A stretch of DNA of 6,705 nt from Desulfuromonadales bacterium (lineage in GTDB: Bacteria; Desulfobacterota; Desulfuromonadia; Desulfuromonadales; BM103), in contig JAOUDB010000150.1 in NCBI GenBank assembly GCA_029859485.1, forward strand, positions 1-6,705, written 5' to 3'. The notes under the pieces are model-generated. The model worked only from the letters and a program-made list of their open reading frames with translations. It ran no database searches and was not told the origin of the DNA. Position 1 is the stretch's first letter; every line of letters starts with the position of its first letter. This document shows positions 1-4,277 of this stretch, one piece after another. The position numbers and the translations under genes are program-made.

Positions 1-324
1 TTGAACATACAACAATGAAAGAATACGCTCACGAGCGCTCTTGTCGTCGTCTATTTCAGACATGTCGCTAGCCACTGATACTAGCTTCCATTTTCGGTTC
101 CAGTAATCCTGATACCTTGCGTCGTAACTGGCTCGGGTCTCAGGATTTGAGAGTACCTCGTAAGCCTCGACGATCTTTATAAATTGGTCATTGTTTGTTT
201 GGTCGGAGTGATCAGGATGTAACTTCTTGGCGAGATGCCGAAAGATGCGTTCAATGGTCTCGGTATCTGCGTTAGAGCTAAGTTGCAGCAAATCGTAGAA
301 ATCAACAAACTCATTTGCGCTCAT
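1..324 (-). CDS. J-domain (DnaJ-like) protein, N-terminal part, cut by the left edge
   Basis: The reading frame opens at ATG (322-324) and stays open for 108 codons to the window edge, so the C-terminus is missing. The first 65 or so residues form a J-domain: the start reads DFYDLLQL, helix II runs into HPD at residues 36-38, and the end of the domain has EAYEVLSNPETRASYD. HPD is the signature that stimulates the ATPase of an Hsp70 (DnaK) partner, so the protein should be a cytoplasmic co-chaperone. No Gly/Phe region or zinc-finger cysteines follow in the visible part. Instead there is a charged stretch (EIDDDKSARERILSLLYV), so this is probably a class III J-protein rather than DnaJ itself. 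A ribosome site, AAAGGGA, lies five bases before the ATG. It is the last gene in the minus-strand series and is separated from the DUF4382 gene by about 790 bp. Confidence 0.9.
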   Translation of the reverse strand, partial: MSANEFVDFYDLLQLSSNADTETIERIFRHLAKKLHPDHSDQTNNDQFIKIVEAYEVLSNPETRASYDARYQDYWNRKWKLVSVASDMSEIDDDKSARERILSLLYVQ

Positions 325-390
325 AAGAGTCCCTTTCTCGGCTGGAATTGCCAATGTAGGCCATTCACAACACTTTATTCTGTGATGTCA

Positions 391-419
391 TCCATACATA
401 TTCCTAAATGTCCTGACAA
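391..419 (-). promoter_or_regulatory. possible sigma-70 promoter of the J-domain gene
   Basis: On the minus strand TTGTCA (414-419) and TATGGA (391-396) are 17 bases apart. Transcription would start near 384, giving a leader of about 60 bases before the ATG at 324. The -35 box is good but the -10 box is weak, so this is only a candidate. Confidence 0.3.
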
Positions 420-460
420 AAAAATGCCTACATTCGTTAAAACAAAAAGGGCCTTTCTTG

Positions 461-528
461 CCCCCCTCCCAGAAGAAACTTATAATTACTTTTCGCAATT
501 TTCATTCCAAACTATTAGGGGTGGGGGG
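461..528. repeat. inverted repeat of C-run and G-run arms around AT-rich DNA
   Basis: CCCCCCTCCC at 461-470 can pair with GGGTGGGGGG at 519-528, nine of ten positions matching. The 48 bases between are AT-rich. Just outside the left arm, GGGC/GCCC followed on the minus strand by TTTTTG makes a weak terminator-like hairpin. No function is evident. Confidence 0.5.
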
Positions 529-571
529 ATGACTACATATTTCAAATCCATAAAGTCTTGATATATATGAG

Positions 572-593
572 AATTTTTATTTGAATAAAAATT
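572..593. repeat. perfect AT-rich inverted repeat
   Basis: AATTTTTATT (572-581) and AATAAAAATT (584-593) are exact reverse complements separated by TG. Both flanks are also AT-rich. The stem is weak as RNA, so it is more likely a DNA-level feature such as a bend or binding site, or simply chance in AT-rich sequence. Confidence 0.5.
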
Positions 594-740
594 ATTATCT
601 TTTTTAATTTACTTTGGATCAAAATTTTAAATTGAGATGAGTAACCAAACCAAACTTAAAAGTGTCAAAAATTGTCACAGAAATAGCGTTGTTTGGAATT
701 AGGGTACAGGAAAGGCCGAGATTACTATTTATCCTCCTAT

Positions 741-800
741 ATTGGTTGTCGAGAGCGTATTTGGCTTAAATTCAGGATTCACAATAACCCTGATAAATAA
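741..800 (-). repeat. terminator-linked module, copy A
   Basis: This is one of four copies of a module seen on the plus strand as ATTG(G)TT, then about 50 bases, then CTGATAAATAA running straight into the hairpin at 805-835. On the transcribed strand it lies just downstream of the hairpin and supplies the T-rich tail. The bases before it (ATCCTCCTAT) also resemble copy B (ATCCTCTCAC). Confidence 0.6.
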
Positions 801-835
801 AAAAATGGCCACCTGGAGCAGATCCAGATGACCAT
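801..835 (-). terminator. Rho-independent terminator A (GGCCAC-stem family)
   Basis: The arms 805-817 and 823-835 pair over 13 positions with two mismatches around a five-base loop. On the minus strand the hairpin is followed by TTTTTTTATTTATC. No gene ends directly before it. It follows the 69-bp repeat copy A, so it would end a non-coding transcript. Confidence 0.75.
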
Positions 836-843
836 CGTTTTGT

Positions 844-912
844 GTATTAAAGAGCTTACTGAATACCTCTATCAACAAGAAGCCGTTTTTCGTCCCAGAA
901 GTCGTGACTTAC
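844..912 (-). repeat. 69-bp interspersed repeat, copy A
   Basis: Aligned without gaps it matches copy C (6300-6368) at 58 of 69 positions and copy B (3670-3738) at 54 of 69. Shared landmarks on the plus strand are AGCTT-CT-AAT, CTATCAA-AAGAAGCCG, a T-run, and AAGTCGTGACTTA near the end. It sits just upstream of a GGCCAC hairpin in transcript order, as do the other two copies. Which strand matters is inferred from the terminator. Confidence 0.8.
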
Positions 913-958
913 TGGAAACAGAAAAGAGACAATGTAGAATTTACCAACCTTAACCTGT

Positions 959-992
959 AAAAAAACCTGGTTCCTATTTATCATAGGGCCAG
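959..992 (-). terminator. Rho-independent terminator with two-part stem
   Basis: CTGG (967-970) pairs with CCAG (989-992), and CCTAT (973-977) pairs with ATAGG (983-987). The minus-strand hairpin is followed by GTTTTTTTAC. It lies downstream of the DUF4382 terminator, so it either backs that up or ends a separate short RNA made from 1007-1051. Confidence 0.7.
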
Positions 993-1006
993 AGGATTAA
1001 TCAGTA

Positions 1007-1051
1007 CCGGCGGGCTTTGTCCCCCCAGTCACCTTACTTTTGCCCCTCCGG
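1007..1051 (-). other. foldable GC-rich block, possible structured RNA
   Basis: CCGG at both ends (1007-1010 and 1048-1051) and CGGGC against GCCCC just inside give two 4-bp helices that enclose a G-rich loop with GACAAAGCC on the minus strand. The terminator at 959-992 follows after about 15 bases. I do not recognise the element as a known riboswitch, and it could simply be the 3' untranslated region of the DUF4382 transcript. Confidence 0.35.
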
Positions 1052-1088
1052 AAAAACAAAAGGCGGGCCTCCTTTTTGGGAGGCCCGC
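1051..1088 (-). terminator. Rho-independent terminator of the DUF4382 gene
   Basis: GCGGGCCTCC (1063-1072) and GGAGGCCCGC (1079-1088) form a perfect 10-bp GC-rich stem with a six-base loop. On the minus strand the T-tract CTTTTGTTTTT follows. It lies 24 bases past the stop codon at 1112 and is the strongest terminator in the window. Confidence 0.92.
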
Positions 1089-1111
1089 GCTATCAAACCC
1101 ACTTTCCCTCT

Positions 1112-2173
1112 CTACTCAAGTATCATCAAAACACTCGAGTTATAAACCACACCATCTTCGTTGGCGACAAAGTCATCCCAAGTGGCCTCTAAATTATAAT
1201 TGCCTTTGTCAGCCAGCAGCAACTTGAAATCTCCAGTATAGAAACACTCGGGCGACGTCCCCGCTGTGCAGTCCGCCTCGCAAGCTCCCGGGTCAGCTTC
1301 TAAGGCACACCACTCTACACAAACTGCAGAATCAACCTCCGACCCCAGAAGCGGGGTCTCCAGGAGGATCGAGGTCGAAGACGACGGGGCAGAGCCGACA
1401 ACTGCCGAGTTGTAGGCATTCACTGTCACTGTAGGGGGAGGTTCGTAGACGTCACAAACGTCTCCGATTTTCGATACCGGCACGACAGCGGTCCCGTCAA
1501 TGTAGCTCTCAGGCGCACCAGAAAAATCACCTTCAATGATCTTGATCCCGGTCGGCTTCAGAAGGAACCCGCCGTTACCTTGTTGGACAATCGCCGTCAT
1601 CGGATCAAATTCGATCACGACTGAAAGTGTATCGTCACCCTCCTCGAGACAGAAATCCTTGGGTGTGTTAATTTTCAAACCCGACTCCGAGCCGCTCGGA
1701 GTTTGTAACCACTGAGGGGTATCATCATCGCCCTCGAGAACGACGTAGTTGCAAAAGGGCTCATCGACGCAGAGCGGATCTATCGGATCTTCGGGTTTTT
1801 TCGGATCGGCTGCCAAAACCATCCGAATCTGGTTAAAACAGAGCGGTTCACCGCTCGCCGGCAGCGCGACCTCGATATCCCCCATATAATATGTGGATGC
1901 ACCAGGAAGCTCGAGAACATCAAGAATGACCGGCAAGGTCTCAAAGTCGGCGGAGTTGTAGTAAGTGGTTGCGCTATCGTTGGTAACAAAACCAACCTCC
2001 ATTACAGAGATAACAACCGAGTTGTATCCATCGGAATTGTCGGTGAGTGAGAGACTGACGGTTCCGGTCCCCCCGCTATCGGAGCTGCCGCCCCCGCCAC
2101 AGGCAGCGAGTGAAAATGCAAACAGTAAGCAGAGCAGTAAAGTGTTTAATTTTTTCAGAAGTCCCATCTTCAT
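1112..2173 (-). CDS. DUF4382 family lipoprotein
   Basis: The protein has 353 residues. It begins with a lipoprotein signal: KK, a hydrophobic stretch at 9-22, and lipobox LAAC with the lipidated cysteine at 25, followed by a flexible GGGGSSDSGG linker. Residues 37-215 look like DUF4382: GTVSLSLTD at the start, FNQIRMVL near 113-120, a TPSGSESGLKI stretch at 158-168, IEFDP near 187-191, and GGFLLKPTGIKI at the end. The family is known from cell-surface lipoproteins of unknown function. The C-terminal 110 residues are a separate part with a proline linker (EPPPTV) and a cysteine-dense patch (C285, C289, C298, C302, C310), probably disulfide-bonded outside the cytoplasm. I chose the start at 2173 because AAGGAAAGGAA precedes it by about eight bases and the signal peptide begins there. 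The frame stays open upstream to 2446 but gives no sensible protein. It has its own terminator. Confidence 0.88.
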   Translation of the reverse strand: MKMGLLKKLNTLLLCLLFAFSLAACGGGGSSDSGGTGTVSLSLTDNSDGYNSVVISVMEVGFVTNDSATTYYNSADFETLPVILDVLELPGASTYYMGDIEVALPASGEPLCFNQIRMVLAADPKKPEDPIDPLCVDEPFCNYVVLEGDDDTPQWLQTPSGSESGLKINTPKDFCLEEGDDTLSVVIEFDPMTAIVQQGNGGFLLKPTGIKIIEGDFSGAPESYIDGTAVVPVSKIGDVCDVYEPPPTVTVNAYNSAVVGSAPSSSTSILLETPLLGSEVDSAVCVEWCALEADPGACEADCTAGTSPECFYTGDFKLLLADKGNYNLEATWDDFVANEDGVVYNSSVLMILE

Positions 2174-2193
2174 GGTGTAAATTCCTTTCCTTG

Positions 2194-2208
2194 CACCCAA
2201 AAAGGGTG
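2194..2208 (-). promoter_or_regulatory. leader hairpin next to the DUF4382 ribosome site
   Basis: CACCC and GGGTG form a 5-bp stem with a five-base loop that ends two bases before the AAGGAAAGG ribosome site on the minus strand. A stem so close could stabilise the 5' end or tune translation. An imperfect palindrome, GTGCA-ACA-TGCAC, lies 17 bases further upstream (2225-2237) and might be an operator. Confidence 0.35.
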
Positions 2209-2258
2209 GCGATTTAGATGAAGAGTGCAACATGCACATCAGACCGCAACTTTTGGAA

Positions 2259-2289
2259 ATGGCCGCCCAGTGTTGATCCAAGTGGCCAT
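2259..2289 (-). terminator. hairpin of the GGCCAC family after the 79-residue gene
   Basis: The arms ATGGCC-GC and AGTGGCCAT pair over six outer positions, then an imperfect one. On the minus strand only TTTCC follows, whereas the plus strand has ATATTTTT. It starts 39 bases after the stop at 2328 and fits as that gene's weak terminator, but either orientation is possible. Confidence 0.5.
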
Positions 2290-2327
2290 ATTTTTGTGGG
2301 TTATTTCCCTTCGAGGGCAAAGGTTGC

Positions 2328-2567
2328 CTACGCGGCCTTGAATTCTTCCGATACTGGCTGCTCATCAACTTTCGTCTGGCAGTGTTTGTCATCCAAAACC
2401 ACGTGGCTTGAAACCACAGTCTGTCTGCTTCGCCCTGCAAACGCAATCACGGCAACGACCAACATACCACCGATATACACAATACCGACCGCCAGCCAAA
2501 ACGAATAATGAGTTGTCAGGAACACAACCAATCCCAACAAAGCTGAAAGACAAACAATTGCACGCAT
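2328..2567 (-). CDS. small two-helix membrane protein, unknown function
   Basis: The protein has 79 residues. Two hydrophobic segments are visible, at about 3-18 (AIVCLSALLGLVVFL) and 24-44 (WLAVGIVYIGGMLVVAVIAFA), joined by a short TTHYSF turn and followed by a basic GRSRQ. This predicts a hairpin in the inner membrane with the polar 35-residue tail (many D, E, K, Q) in the cytoplasm. I recognise no family. The start is supported by GTGGAGAAA eight to ten bases upstream. The gene sits between the riboswitch-controlled lipoprotein and the DUF4382 gene, with a hairpin on each side, so it is probably transcribed alone. Coding status is inferred from the ribosome site, strand agreement with its neighbours and the clean two-helix pattern. 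Confidence 0.65.
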   Translation of the reverse strand: MRAIVCLSALLGLVVFLTTHYSFWLAVGIVYIGGMLVVAVIAFAGRSRQTVVSSHVVLDDKHCQTKVDEQPVSEEFKAA

Positions 2568-2649
2568 ACCATTTCTCCACTATCTCAAGGAAATGAACTA
2601 ATAGCACACAGGGGATCAAATTTTTCTCACAATTTCTGACAAATATTAT

Positions 2650-2680
2650 ATGGTCACTCAGGGTTGAACCAGGTGGCCAT
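2650..2680 (-). terminator. hairpin of the GGCCAC family after the small lipoprotein gene
   Basis: ATGGCCAC on the minus strand pairs with GTGACCAT at seven of eight positions and is followed by ATAATATTTG. It begins 27 bases after the lipoprotein stop codon. The stem belongs to the same family as those at 805, 3632, 5863 and 6263 but the T-tract is weaker. The adjacent CTGACAAATA resembles the CTGATAAATAA of the module copies. Confidence 0.55.
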
Positions 2681-2707
2681 AATTATCCGAATTCAAGAAC
2701 ATTGTAT

Positions 2708-2896
2708 TCAAAGTGGCACCAGATCGACTACCCCCGCTGTGGTATCGACCGCACCCTCAACCACCCCACCGACAACAGGCACAAAGCCAACCACTTCTCC
2801 AGCGACTCGCATTGGGATCGTCACTACCTTGGTCGCCAAGCAACCAGTCAGAAAGAGAAGCAACACTAGGGTGGCGCAAAAAATGACGCTCCGCAT
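2708..2896 (-). CDS. small lipoprotein (DUF6726-like) under riboswitch control
   Basis: The protein has 62 residues. Residues 4-16 are hydrophobic and end in lipobox LTGC, so C19 should be lipidated and the mature form is only 44 residues. The mature part begins CLATKVVTIPMRVAGEVVG and continues as V/G-rich repeats (VVGGVVEGAV, TTAGVVDLV). I recall small lipoproteins with a C-ATKVV-TVP-KVAG start as DUF6726; their function is unknown. The start is ATG at 2896, because AAGGA (2906-2910) lies nine bases upstream. A TTG at 2905 overlaps that ribosome site and was not used. The GEMM-I aptamer and its terminator lie about 90 bases upstream, so expression should respond to a cyclic dinucleotide. 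In Geobacter such switches often control envelope and electron-transfer genes, so an envelope role is plausible but not shown. Confidence 0.78.
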   Translation of the reverse strand: MRSVIFCATLVLLLFLTGCLATKVVTIPMRVAGEVVGFVPVVGGVVEGAVDTTAGVVDLVPL

Positions 2897-2985
2897 AAAG
2901 CTCAATCCTTATGGGACCTTCTGTCCCCTTTGTCTTATCTATTAATCGTATTCTCTTGAGTTATTAAAGGCAGTTTTATGGAAAC

Positions 2986-3033
2986 AAAAAAACCAGGTTG
3001 TCTTATATCCGTTCAGATATTTCGGCAACCTGG
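2986..3033 (-). terminator. riboswitch expression-platform terminator
   Basis: On the minus strand CCAGGTTG (3026-3033) pairs with CAACCTGG (2993-3000), an 8-bp perfect stem followed by TTTTTTTG. Inside is a second small hairpin, ATATC/GATAT. The 5' arm of the terminator is also the 3' end of the aptamer (GCCAGGTTGCCGA), so the two folds exclude each other. Ligand binding should hold the arm in the aptamer and allow read-through into the lipoprotein gene. Confidence 0.88.
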
Positions 3034-3100
3034 CTATCTCAATAAGACCCTGTAGGCTTTCCGCCCCATTCTTGCGAATGGTTTAGTATTGTCGGTTATC
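3014..3100 (-). promoter_or_regulatory. GEMM-I cyclic dinucleotide riboswitch, likely of the 3',3'-cGAMP type
   Basis: The minus strand carries the GEMM-I core in order: CTAAACC; a P2 stem CCATTC/GAATGG closed by a GCAA tetraloop (3066-3081); GGGGCGGAAAGCC; a P3 arm from GGGTCT to AGATAGCC; and the closing AGGTTGCCGA. The class binds c-di-GMP or, in a Geobacter variant, 3',3'-cGAMP. The base aligned to the discriminator before C-T-AAACC is A, where c-di-GMP aptamers have G, although one inserted base makes this alignment uncertain. From memory the stretch ACAATACTAAACC and the GGCGGAAAGCCTA core match the crystallised Geobacter cGAMP aptamer closely. The aptamer overlaps the terminator at 2986-3033, which predicts a transcriptional ON switch for the lipoprotein gene at 2708-2896. 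Confidence 0.87.
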
Positions 3101-3119
3101 ACTTTACGATGAAACAATG

Positions 3120-3221
3120 AACCTTAAAGTACCGACACCTCATTTCTTTGATATTTAATGACCGCAAAAGCTGCTGCTCGCCGTTACTTTTAAGCTTCTG
3201 GATGGTTACCATTTTAAGGTT
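3120..3221 (-). other. foldable leader just upstream of the riboswitch
   Basis: AACCTTAAA (3120-3128) and TTTAAGGTT (3213-3221) are a perfect 9-bp inverted repeat. GTACC and GGTTACC extend the pairing with a bulge. The enclosed 84 bases contain a further AAAAG/CTTTT pairing. If the transcript starts at the sigma-54 candidate, this domain would precede the aptamer in the same RNA. I do not recognise a known RNA family. Confidence 0.4.
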
Positions 3222-3253
3222 TCGAGTTCGCTATAACACGAGTTCTCTGGTTA

Positions 3254-3265
3254 GTGTGTTCACAC
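3254..3265. promoter_or_regulatory. GTGTGTTCACAC palindrome, possible operator
   Basis: The five-base arms GTGTG and CACAC flank a TT centre. The site lies about 20 bases downstream of the -12 element of the sigma-54 candidate, near the predicted start of the riboswitch transcript. No regulator can be named from the sequence. Confidence 0.3.
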
Positions 3266-3281
3266 AATGGTAAAACATACC

Positions 3282-3296
3282 GCAGGGAACATGCCA
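3282..3296 (-). promoter_or_regulatory. candidate sigma-54 promoter for the riboswitch transcript
   Basis: On the minus strand TTGGCATG, four bases, then CTGC places GG and GC exactly ten bases apart, as the -24/-12 promoter of RpoN requires. It differs from TGGCACG-N4-TTGC at two positions. Transcription would start near 3270 and run about 170 bases before the aptamer. No good sigma-70 promoter is visible closer to the aptamer. Confidence 0.4.
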
Positions 3297-3339
3297 ATTG
3301 ACATTAGAGATAATTATAGTGTTCAGTGTGTTAAGTGGA

Positions 3340-3399
3340 AGTGCCTGGAATCACTTCGAGAAGTTTTCGGCTGCTGGGGTAAATTAGTGATAAGGCACT
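3340..3399. repeat. long nested inverted repeat, candidate structured RNA
   Basis: AGTGCCT (3340-3346) pairs with AGGCACT (3393-3399), and inside it ATCACT (3350-3355) pairs with AGTGAT (3386-3391), both perfectly. The 30-base loop can form a smaller CGAGA/TTTCG hairpin. Thirteen matched pairs in a gene-free segment suggest a real RNA or DNA structure. The strand is unknown. Confidence 0.5.
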
Positions 3400-3566
3400 G
3401 GCGAGTGCTATGAGCGTGCACAGGTGCAGTATGTATTAAAATCTTGTACATAGAGGTAATTTGTCCATTCGGTGCAGTCGTTTAGCCACAACTCCTTTTT
3501 TTTTGTCTGCCTGGGTCATGGGTCTTCTGAACGAGATTCCGAAACTGATCTCAGGAATCCTCTCAC

Positions 3567-3625
3567 ATTGTTTCAAGGGTAGAAAGAGTTGACAAAAATG
3601 CTGAATTCTTACAATCCCTGATAAA
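3567..3625 (-). repeat. terminator-linked module, copy B
   Basis: CACATTGTTTC at the left and CAATCCCTGATAAA at the right are 51 bases apart, as in copies A, D and E, and lead straight into the hairpin at 3632-3660. The sequence between shares TGAATTC and TACAAT with copy A (AAATTC and CACAAT). Confidence 0.65.
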
Positions 3626-3660
3626 GAGGAAAGGCCACCTGGGGATGGTCCAAGTGGCCT
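3626..3660 (-). terminator. Rho-independent terminator B (GGCCAC-stem family)
   Basis: The arms 3632-3642 and 3650-3660 pair at ten of eleven positions around a seven-base loop. On the minus strand TTTCCTCTTTATCAGGG follows. It lies downstream of 69-bp repeat copy B and well past the PEP-CTERM terminator. Confidence 0.75.
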
Positions 3661-3669
3661 TCAACTTGT

Positions 3670-3738
3670 GGATAAATCAGCTTCCTAAATGTCTCTATCA
3701 ATAAGAAGCCGTTTTTCTTCTCGTAAGTCGTGATTTAT
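3670..3738 (-). repeat. 69-bp interspersed repeat, copy B
   Basis: It matches copy A at 54 and copy C at 53 of 69 positions without gaps. The block GCTTCCTAAAT is identical to copy C, and CTCTATCAA plus AAGAAGCCGTTTTTC is shared with copy A. As in the other copies, a GGCCAC hairpin follows within about 10 bases on the minus strand. Confidence 0.8.
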
Positions 3739-3864
3739 CGGACACCGCTAGCCTTGTGGCAAAGGAAGTATGCCTGAGTGAATCACTCGCAACAATATAT
3801 AATTCCTCCAGATGAGCCAAATACAAATAGGAATATAAGGACTAGTCAGTAAAAACAACTTCAA

Positions 3865-3897
3865 ACAAAAAGGCAGAGCCATTACTAGACCCTGCCT
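3865..3897 (-). terminator. terminator after the PEP-CTERM remnant
   Basis: AGGCAG (3871-3876) and CTGCCT (3892-3897) form the stem. On the minus strand TTTTTGTTTG follows. It lies 24 bases past the stop codon at 3922, which shows that the remnant was once a complete transcription unit. Confidence 0.8.
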
Positions 3898-3921
3898 CTT
3901 AAATCTTAACAATCGTAACTG

Positions 3922-4219
3922 CTATACCTTCTTGCGCTTCCGTCCGTACCAGCCAAGACCTAAAAGGCCAATACAGAGAAGGAGTACTGTTGAAGGTTCT
4001 GGTACATGTGCACCGATATAACTGATCTTGCCAGCATTCATTGCTGTCCCAAAATCTGCAAAACCAATAACTGCATACTGACGAGAAGCAACGTTTTTGT
4101 AGAGGAAAGTATCTAACGCTGGGTTCAATTTTAAGTTGTTTGTCTTGATAAGGAATAAATTGTAGTAGTTCAGACCTCATGGCAACACCTTCGTCAACTT
4201 CGGCATCTATAGTGACACA
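3922..4219 (-). pseudogene. broken PEP-CTERM sorting-domain protein
   Basis: The C-terminus is a textbook PEP-CTERM signal: VPEPST, a hydrophobic segment (VLLLCIGLLGLGWYG) and the basic end RKRKK before a TAG at 3922. In exosortase systems such tails anchor secreted proteins for processing at the inner membrane. The frame is open back to 4176 with protein-like sequence (GLNYYNLFLIKTNN) but ends there at a TGA (4177-4179) and has no ATG and no signal peptide. A second frame upstream, to 4219, reads CVTIDAEVDEGVA and would join after a one-base shift near 4176. An AAAGGAG ribosome site lies at 4224-4230 but serves no usable start. I read this as a truncated and frameshifted remnant. A sequencing error could explain the shift but not the lost signal peptide. 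Confidence 0.65.
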
Positions 4220-4277
4220 TCAACTCCTTTGTATTATTTTTTATTGCTCAACAAAATTAAGGTTTTCCAGACGAAAT

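Larger units (their letters stand above)
325..1111. other. gene-free region between the J-domain gene and the DUF4382 gene
   Basis: I see no credible gene on either strand in these 790 bases. Going upward in coordinate, the region holds: the likely J-gene promoter; a C-run/G-run inverted repeat (461-528); a very AT-rich patch with a 10-bp palindrome (572-593); a GTG-CAA/TTG-CAC imperfect palindrome (662-678); one copy of the downstream repeat module (741-800); a terminator-type hairpin (805-835); one copy of the 69-bp repeat (844-912); a second terminator hairpin (959-992); a foldable GC-rich block (1007-1051); and the DUF4382 terminator (1051-1088). The closely spaced minus-strand terminators suggest that one or two short untranslated transcripts end here. 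Confidence 0.6.
2897..3921. other. 1-kb gene-free regulatory region
   Basis: No frame of at least 60 codons lies between 2946 and 3898 and none of the shorter ones looks coding. The region contains the riboswitch and its terminator, the leader fold (3120-3221), a palindrome, the sigma-54 candidate, a long nested inverted repeat (3340-3399), a TATGTA/TACATA hairpin (3430-3452), a direct repeat GGTGCAGT (3423 and 3471), nine T's at 3496-3504, module copy B with its hairpin and 69-bp repeat, and the terminator of the broken PEP-CTERM gene (3865-3897). About 3740-3860 shows nothing I can name. Confidence 0.6.

Noticed and set aside
235..561. Plus-strand reading frame of 108 codons
   Set aside because: It overlaps the J-domain start in antisense, has no ribosome site and its protein is low-complexity and unlike any family.
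781..798. 18-base identity, from memory, to the region upstream of bla in common cloning vectors
   Set aside because: The match ends abruptly, and the same motif recurs in diverged form at 3611, 5171 and 5840, so it belongs to the native repeat module and not to vector contamination.
991..1075. Minus-strand frame ending VTGGTKPAGTD and TAA
   Set aside because: It would start inside the DUF4382 terminator, has no ribosome site and is explained by the GC-rich foldable block.
2174..2446. Upstream extension of the DUF4382 frame
   Set aside because: It would run through a hairpin and the 79-residue gene's end and put 91 odd residues before a normal lipoprotein signal peptide that has its own ribosome site.
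2664..2945. Plus-strand frame rich in T and P
   Set aside because: It is the antisense of the V/G-rich small lipoprotein, which explains the composition.
3298..3320. Plus-strand TTGACA and TATAGT as a promoter
   Set aside because: The spacing is 11 bases, far too short for sigma-70.
3899..4180. Minus-strand frame of 93 codons starting at an ATG
   Set aside because: It is out of frame with the clear PEP-CTERM tail. Only its first residues, upstream of about 4176, look like protein, and these were counted in the remnant.
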